Part shown: positions 40,006 to 43,856 of the stretch, one piece after another
How positions within the stretch are numbered: the first letter of the stretch is position 1
Layout: the number at the start of each line of letters is the position of its first letter
Assembly: GCA_913058295.1 (NCBI GenBank)
Contig: CAJXRD010000025.1
Location: 1 to 43,856, forward strand
Direction: 5' to 3'
Length of the DNA stretch: 43,856 nt
Source: an uncultured Flavobacteriales bacterium
GTDB taxonomy: Bacteria; Bacteroidota; Bacteroidia; Flavobacteriales; Flavobacteriaceae
Program-made: the position numbers and the translations under genes
Notes under the pieces: generated by a model
The model's database searches: none
Seen by the model: only the letters and a program-made list of their open reading frames with translations
What the model was told of the DNA's origin: nothing

Positions 40006-42429
40006 TTAAGAATTTTTATTAAAAACGCCTTTTACATTATTATAATCAATAAAATAAGTGATTCTTAACGACAAGCTATGTTCTGCGGGTTCATTGAATA
40101 AATTTTCAAGACTTCCTCCGTAATCTATAGTAGACAGTTCATCCTCATTAAATATCTGATTTCTATAAAGTAGGGTAGCTTCACTGCCTGGTGCAAATCG
40201 CCATCTAAAACTTAAATCTATATTCCAGATGTTAAAGTTAGTGTTTGGATCTTCCTCGGTAGTATCATAATCTGCTTCAGTTAGGGATCCATCGTCATTT
40301 AAAGTGTAAAACAAGTTGTCTGTATAATCAGCAGTACCCCAATAGTTTCTAAACCTTAAATCAATTGCTTTATAGGGATCAAAGTTATAGCTAGCTGCTA
40401 AAGAATTTTCTAGATTTGCGATATCTCGTTGCCCAAAATAAATATCTGTTTCTGTATCACTAACGTATCCATTATTTTTATTCCTTAAGAGATAACTGGT
40501 TTCCCAGATTAATAAAAGATGTTCTGAAAAACGATATCTTGGTTCAAATCTAAAGCTATAATTTGCCTGTGGATCATCAAAATAAGTTCGATAACCTACA
40601 TTTAAATCTATAGCAAATTTCTTTCTATAATCTGTAGAAATCCAAGTAAAGCCTCCCATATTTGGACTGTAAGTTACATGCCTACCATCTACACGAGGTT
40701 CAAAATAATCTTGGTTCTCGCTACCTCCATTTATGCCACCACCAAATGAAAATCGGCTAGGTCTAACGAAAAAAGCATTTAAAATAAAGAAGTTTGAGGT
40801 CTGTACACTAGGCTTATAAAGCCTTCTATGTCGAGCAGTAAGTTCTACTCTGTATTTATCAAAAGTTTTATTAGGTTCAAATATTTCATATGAAGCACCT
40901 GCAACAAAATTGTTGAAGTTATTTCTAAAATTCAATCCGAGGTCATTAATGTCTAAGGTAGTATTTGCAAAATCGTGACCAACTCTATATCTAAAATTCC
41001 CTTTAATTCTAAAGATATCTAATTCAGATTGAAATCCAGTTTTAATACCATCGCCTTCATTTATATTGCTAAAAATAGCTCTTCCAGCAGTTCTAAAGGT
41101 ATTTTCTTTATCCGCGATACTAAATACTCCAGCGGTAACATTTCCATTTCTAAATTCAGACCCTTCTCTTGTAACATTTGTATTAATCAGTGAAACAGAG
41201 GAGTTGCCATTAAACTCTTGATCTAGAACAAATACATTGTAATTGGCTAAAGGTTCAACTAGTTCTTTACGTTGATTGCCTGTGACAGTATCTTTAACCA
41301 CTGCATATGTTTTTTCAGTGATAGAATTTAAAATACCAATCCCTAAACCTTTTTTTGTTCTTCCTGAAACTTTTATAGCATTAAGGATATTTACACTGCT
41401 AGGGGATTCTGTAATATCTTCATTTTCTCCTAAATCCTCAACCTCGCTTGAAGGAGGTCCGCCAATTCTTCTTGAGAAAAAGATTCGCCCTTTATTAAAT
41501 AACTCAACACCTTCTGTAAAAAAAGCTCTGTTTTCACCAAAGGTTTGTTCAAAAGGACCTAAATTAAGTCTTACTTCGTCAAAAGCAGTTTGCCCAAAAT
41601 CGGGAACTAAAGTAAGGTCTAAAGTAAAGCTATCACTGATACCGTATTTTAAGTCTAATCCAGCCGTAAAATCTGCGCTAGTGTTTTTATCGTGACTAGA
41701 TAAAAGACCTTGAGCAAAAGGGTAGAAGGTAAGTCTAATAGGAGGGTCAATATCCTTAACCCCAGTTATTAATCCATTATATAGTTTAGGATTTCCGACT
41801 TCTTTGTCTATAAAATTCCAGGTATGTGTTTCGTTTTTAGTTTTTAATACTCTAAAAAAATTCACACTCCAATCTTGTACATCAACTTCAGGAAATCGTA
41901 ATGCATTATAAGGAATTTTATATTCGGCATACCAACCTCTTTCATCTTTAGAAATCTTACATGAAAAAACTACATTATAATTAAAATCCTCATTGTTCTG
42001 AGAACTCTTGGCATCACCTATAGTTCCAGCACTGGTTACATAAAAACGAGTTTCATTAATTCCGTCGTTATAGGTGTTTAACGCGATATAAAACAAATCT
42101 GCTTGAACGAAAACTTCATCCCTTTGACTAAACTGACTTAAAATATTATCAGGGTCAGGATCGTACATGGAAACTCCAAAATATACAGCAGTATTATCAT
42201 ATGCTATTTTAACTTCGGTTTTATAATCTTCAGAAATTTCTCCTTCATTACCTGGTTGCCACATATTAAAACCGGAAGCAATTGGAATGTTTTCCCAAAT
42301 GGCATCGTCTAAAACTCCATCAATTTTTGGAGGAGTCGAAATTCTTACCGCTTCTATACTCTTTTTATCTTGAGAAAATACTGATAAAGTGCTAATTAAT
42401 AAAATGAAACTTACTAGTTGTTTTGTCAT
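40006..42429 (-). CDS. DUF5916 outer-membrane protein with CBM9-like domain
   Basis: An 807-aa outer-membrane protein. A signal peptide (LVSFILLISTLSVFSQ) is followed by a carbohydrate-binding family 9-like domain (~25-220: PPKIDGVLDDAIWENIPIAS, VKIAYDNTAVYFGVSMYDPD, GWYAEYKIPYNALRFP), then a beta-rich region typical of DUF5916 with FGENRAFFTEGVELFNKGRI and FFSRRIGG, and a C-terminal barrel whose strands end in SLSLRITYFIDYNN. DUF5916 proteins are common in marine Bacteroidota and often near peptidases or glycan genes, but have no proven function. I start at the ATG at 42429; 28 extra in-frame codons would precede the signal peptide. Confidence 0.92.
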   Translation of the reverse strand: MTKQLVSFILLISTLSVFSQDKKSIEAVRISTPPKIDGVLDDAIWENIPIASGFNMWQPGNEGEISEDYKTEVKIAYDNTAVYFGVSMYDPDPDNILSQFSQRDEVFVQADLFYIALNTYNDGINETRFYVTSAGTIGDAKSSQNNEDFNYNVVFSCKISKDERGWYAEYKIPYNALRFPEVDVQDWSVNFFRVLKTKNETHTWNFIDKEVGNPKLYNGLITGVKDIDPPIRLTFYPFAQGLLSSHDKNTSADFTAGLDLKYGISDSFTLDLTLVPDFGQTAFDEVRLNLGPFEQTFGENRAFFTEGVELFNKGRIFFSRRIGGPPSSEVEDLGENEDITESPSSVNILNAIKVSGRTKKGLGIGILNSITEKTYAVVKDTVTGNQRKELVEPLANYNVFVLDQEFNGNSSVSLINTNVTREGSEFRNGNVTAGVFSIADKENTFRTAGRAIFSNINEGDGIKTGFQSELDIFRIKGNFRYRVGHDFANTTLDINDLGLNFRNNFNNFVAGASYEIFEPNKTFDKYRVELTARHRRLYKPSVQTSNFFILNAFFVRPSRFSFGGGINGGSENQDYFEPRVDGRHVTYSPNMGGFTWISTDYRKKFAIDLNVGYRTYFDDPQANYSFRFEPRYRFSEHLLLIWETSYLLRNKNNGYVSDTETDIYFGQRDIANLENSLAASYNFDPYKAIDLRFRNYWGTADYTDNLFYTLNDDGSLTEADYDTTEEDPNTNFNIWNIDLSFRWRFAPGSEATLLYRNQIFNEDELSTIDYGGSLENLFNEPAEHSLSLRITYFIDYNNVKGVFNKNS

Positions 42430-42435
42430 GATTAA

Positions 42436-42467
42436 GATTGATTGATGGTTGATTGATGATGATGATT
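42436..42467. repeat. Short tandem repeat in the DUF5916 leader
   Basis: Imperfect tandem GATT/GATG units (GATTGATTGATGGTTGATTG then GATGATGATGATT) directly upstream of the DUF5916 ATG at 42429. It will lie in the 5'UTR of that gene. Such repeats can change copy number by slippage. Confidence 0.6.
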
Positions 42468-42604
42468 GCACTATCCTATTTTTAATGAGGATGAACAAAT
42501 CTATGCTTCTCAAGTCTGTAGTTGTGCTAATGAAAAGTTAAAAACAAAGACCTTAACTTTTCTTTAATATTTAATTGTAATTTTGATTGAAAATAAAATT
42601 TACT

Positions 42605-43132
42605 ATGGAAAAAGCCATTTTTGGTGGAGGTTGTTTTTGGTGTACAGAAGCAATATTTCAACGTTTAAAAGGAGTTGAAGGAATTCTTCCAGGATATACT
42701 GGAGGGACAATTAAAAACCCAGCTTATCGAGAGGTTTGTACTGGAAGGACAGGACATGCAGAAGCAATTGAGATTACTTATAACAAGGAAGAGGTTTCTT
42801 TTAATACACTTTTAGAAGTGTTTTTCGCCACTCATGATCCAACAACATTAAACCGGCAAGGAGCTGATGTGGGTACGCAATATCGAAGCGGAATTTTTTA
42901 TACTTCAGAAGAACAGAAAATACAAGCAGAAGCATTTATAAAAAAGTTAAATGAAGCTAATTATTATAAATCACCTATTGTTACAGAAATCACACCTTTG
43001 ACTGTTTTTTATAATGCGGAAGAGGATCATCAAAACTATTATAATGAAAATTCAGAACAGCGATATTGTGATTTTACCATTACTCCCAAAATCGAAAAAA
43101 TTAAGCAATTGTTTTCAGATAAGTTAAAGTAA
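42605..43132 (+). CDS. msrA: Peptide-methionine (S)-S-oxide reductase MsrA
   Basis: A 175-aa enzyme that reduces methionine-S-sulfoxide in proteins, with thioredoxin as electron donor. The catalytic motif GGGCFWCTEAIF is at the N-terminus (Cys10, with Cys13 behind it). YTGGTIKNPAYREVCTGRTG, the HAEAIEI strand, FFATHDPTTLNRQGADVGTQ and YRSGIFY are all MsrA hallmarks. There is no MsrB domain and no signal peptide. I start at the ATG at 42605; an upstream in-frame TTG adds six residues. It is divergent from the DUF5916 gene. Confidence 0.97.
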   Translation: MEKAIFGGGCFWCTEAIFQRLKGVEGILPGYTGGTIKNPAYREVCTGRTGHAEAIEITYNKEEVSFNTLLEVFFATHDPTTLNRQGADVGTQYRSGIFYTSEEQKIQAEAFIKKLNEANYYKSPIVTEITPLTVFYNAEEDHQNYYNENSEQRYCDFTITPKIEKIKQLFSDKLK

Positions 43133-43137
43133 AACTA

Positions 43138-43154
43138 TTGGCATTCTTTTTGCA
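43138..43154 (+). promoter_or_regulatory. Sigma-54-like promoter upstream of a small membrane protein
   Basis: The plus strand reads TTGGCATTCTTTTTGCA: -24 element TTGGCA and -12 element TTGCA with exact GG-N10-GC spacing. It differs from consensus mainly at the G after the -24 cytosine-adenine. It starts 5 nt after the msrA stop and predicts a start near 43165, 11 nt before the ATG at 43176. Confidence 0.5.
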
Positions 43155-43175
43155 TTATTATCAGTAAATAACAAA

Positions 43176-43475
43176 ATGAGTCAAAAAAATAAACTATTAC
43201 GAAAAGGAATTATATTAGACCTTATTGGAATGAGTACCTTGTTTATTCCTGGTGCAGGGATGTTTATTGACTTACTTTGGGCGCCTTATGCAGCAAAGCA
43301 GATGAACAAAATGTATAAAGGTAAAAAAGGTAAAATTGCCTCTATTATTGTTTTTCTTGAAGAAATTTTACCCGGATTTGATTTTATACCCACATTTACC
43401 TTAATGTGGTTATACACCTTTGTGTGGAAAAAAGAAAAAGAAGAAAACTTAAATCCTATTACCATAGAGATATAA
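43176..43475 (+). CDS. Small conserved membrane protein
   Basis: A 99-aa protein with two to three hydrophobic stretches (LDLIGMSTLFIPGAGMFIDL, IASIIVFLEEILPGFDFIPT, TFTLMWLYTFVW) and basic loops (MNKMYKGKKGKIA). I recognise it only as a protein found in other Flavobacteriaceae, with no known role. It lies 43 nt after msrA and has its own sigma-54-like promoter and a strong terminator, so it can be expressed alone. Confidence 0.75.
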   Translation: MSQKNKLLRKGIILDLIGMSTLFIPGAGMFIDLLWAPYAAKQMNKMYKGKKGKIASIIVFLEEILPGFDFIPTFTLMWLYTFVWKKEKEENLNPITIEI

Positions 43476-43505
43476 AAAAAAGTCCCAATTTGGGACTTTT
43501 TTTAT
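43472..43505. terminator. Bidirectional Rho-independent terminator
   Basis: Stem AAAAAAAGTCCCA / TGGGACTTTTTTT with a 3-nt loop, directly after the stop of the small membrane protein gene. It also serves the convergent gene ending at 43522. Confidence 0.9.
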
Positions 43506-43521
43506 ATAAGTGATTTTGTGT

Positions 43522-43856
43522 TTATTCTACAGCAACATTAAAAGTTACTTGAATATCTGTTTCACCACCTGCATTTGCAATATTACCATCACTTACACCT
43601 TCACCATCTTTGTTTGGCTCGTGTCTTAAAGTAATTGTCATTGCTCCATTTCCTGCATCATTTGTAGTAAATGAGTAAACAAGACCTATAGGGTTTCCAT
43701 CACTATCCATATCACCATAACTAAAGTTTCCTATATTATTAGTAACAGAATAGAATACTTGGTGCTCTAAAGCTTCTTCTTCTACTTCTTCAGTAATATC
43801 TTCTGCTGGCGACTCTAATTCGTTTAATAATTGAACAGAACCACTATAAGTAGAAT
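43522..43856 (-). CDS. Putative type 1 periplasmic-binding-fold lipoprotein, 5' part missing
   Basis: The open frame continues beyond the right edge of the window; about 110 C-terminal residues are visible. They contain GSVQLLNELESPAEDITEEV, EEALEHQVFYSV, MDSDGNPIGLVYSFTT, LRHEPNKDGEGVSDGNIANA and GGETDIQVTFNVAVE. I recognise this C-terminus as that of a flavobacterial lipoprotein family labelled type 1 periplasmic binding fold superfamily protein, of unknown function. The methionine at 43710 is internal, not a start. A terminator lies just downstream. Confidence 0.75.
   Translation of the reverse strand, partial: STYSGSVQLLNELESPAEDITEEVEEEALEHQVFYSVTNNIGNFSYGDMDSDGNPIGLVYSFTTNDAGNGAMTITLRHEPNKDGEGVSDGNIANAGGETDIQVTFNVAVE

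Overview
The window is AT-rich, gene-dense DNA from a member of the Bacteroidota, most likely family Flavobacteriaceae. The evidence is a type IX secretion C-terminal sorting domain, DUF5916 and TIGR02757 proteins, a flavobacterial sigma-70 factor followed by its small partner ORF, several TAnnTTTG-type -7 promoter elements, and lipoproteins and outer-membrane barrels typical of the group. I do not assign a genus. No tRNA, rRNA, CRISPR array, insertion sequence or prophage was seen. Bases 1-48 are not biological: they are an untrimmed Illumina P5/i5/Nextera transposon adapter, so the left edge is an assembly end and the first gene lacks its true start.

Layout. 50-3712 (+): a YfhO-family membrane protein and a glycosyltransferase (cell-envelope glycan synthesis). 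3777-6149 (-): a Tyr-rich secreted protein and a T9SS cargo protein; the space between them holds two sigma-54-type promoters, one of which seems to drive only a ~90-nt RNA. 6207-11308: uvrA, an ECF-like sigma factor with a 50-aa companion, a cysteine-free endonuclease III and the peroxiredoxin Bcp (DNA repair and stress). 11305-12759 (-): a conserved cytoplasmic protein of unknown function. 12868-15682 (-): a three-gene proton-translocating transhydrogenase operon (pntAA-pntAB-pntB). 15917-18328: an MBL-fold hydrolase with a coiled-coil membrane protein, then a carboxylesterase and a small membrane protein on the other strand. 18395-21851 (+): a DcaP-like porin followed by an octaheme lipoprotein cytochrome with a TPR tail.

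21841-33339 (-) is a long co-oriented block. It reads arylsulfatase, HdeD-like protein, arylsulfatase, HAD hydrolase lipoprotein, and then a complete MoxR/DUF58/DUF4381/VWA/VWA-TPR/BatD operon. The operon has the gene order I associate with gammaproteobacteria, and a BatB-BatC fusion. A BamA/TamA-like barrel is divergent from the sulfatases (33434-34549, +). 34563-37729 (-) couples a large BatA-domain membrane protein to a dihydroorotase homologue that has lost its metal-binding histidines. 37880-42429 (-) holds a lipoprotein, a TIGR02757 protein, a LolD-type ATPase and a DUF5916 outer-membrane protein. 42605-43475 (+) holds msrA and a small membrane protein with a sigma-54-like promoter. The right edge cuts a putative lipoprotein gene (43522-43856, -).

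Most of the window is ordinary chromosome. The parts most worth a second look are the three sigma-54-like promoters and the orphan short transcript, the MoxR-VWA operon beside the sulfatase/HAD cluster, the porin-octaheme pair, and the BatA-domain/pseudo-dihydroorotase pair.
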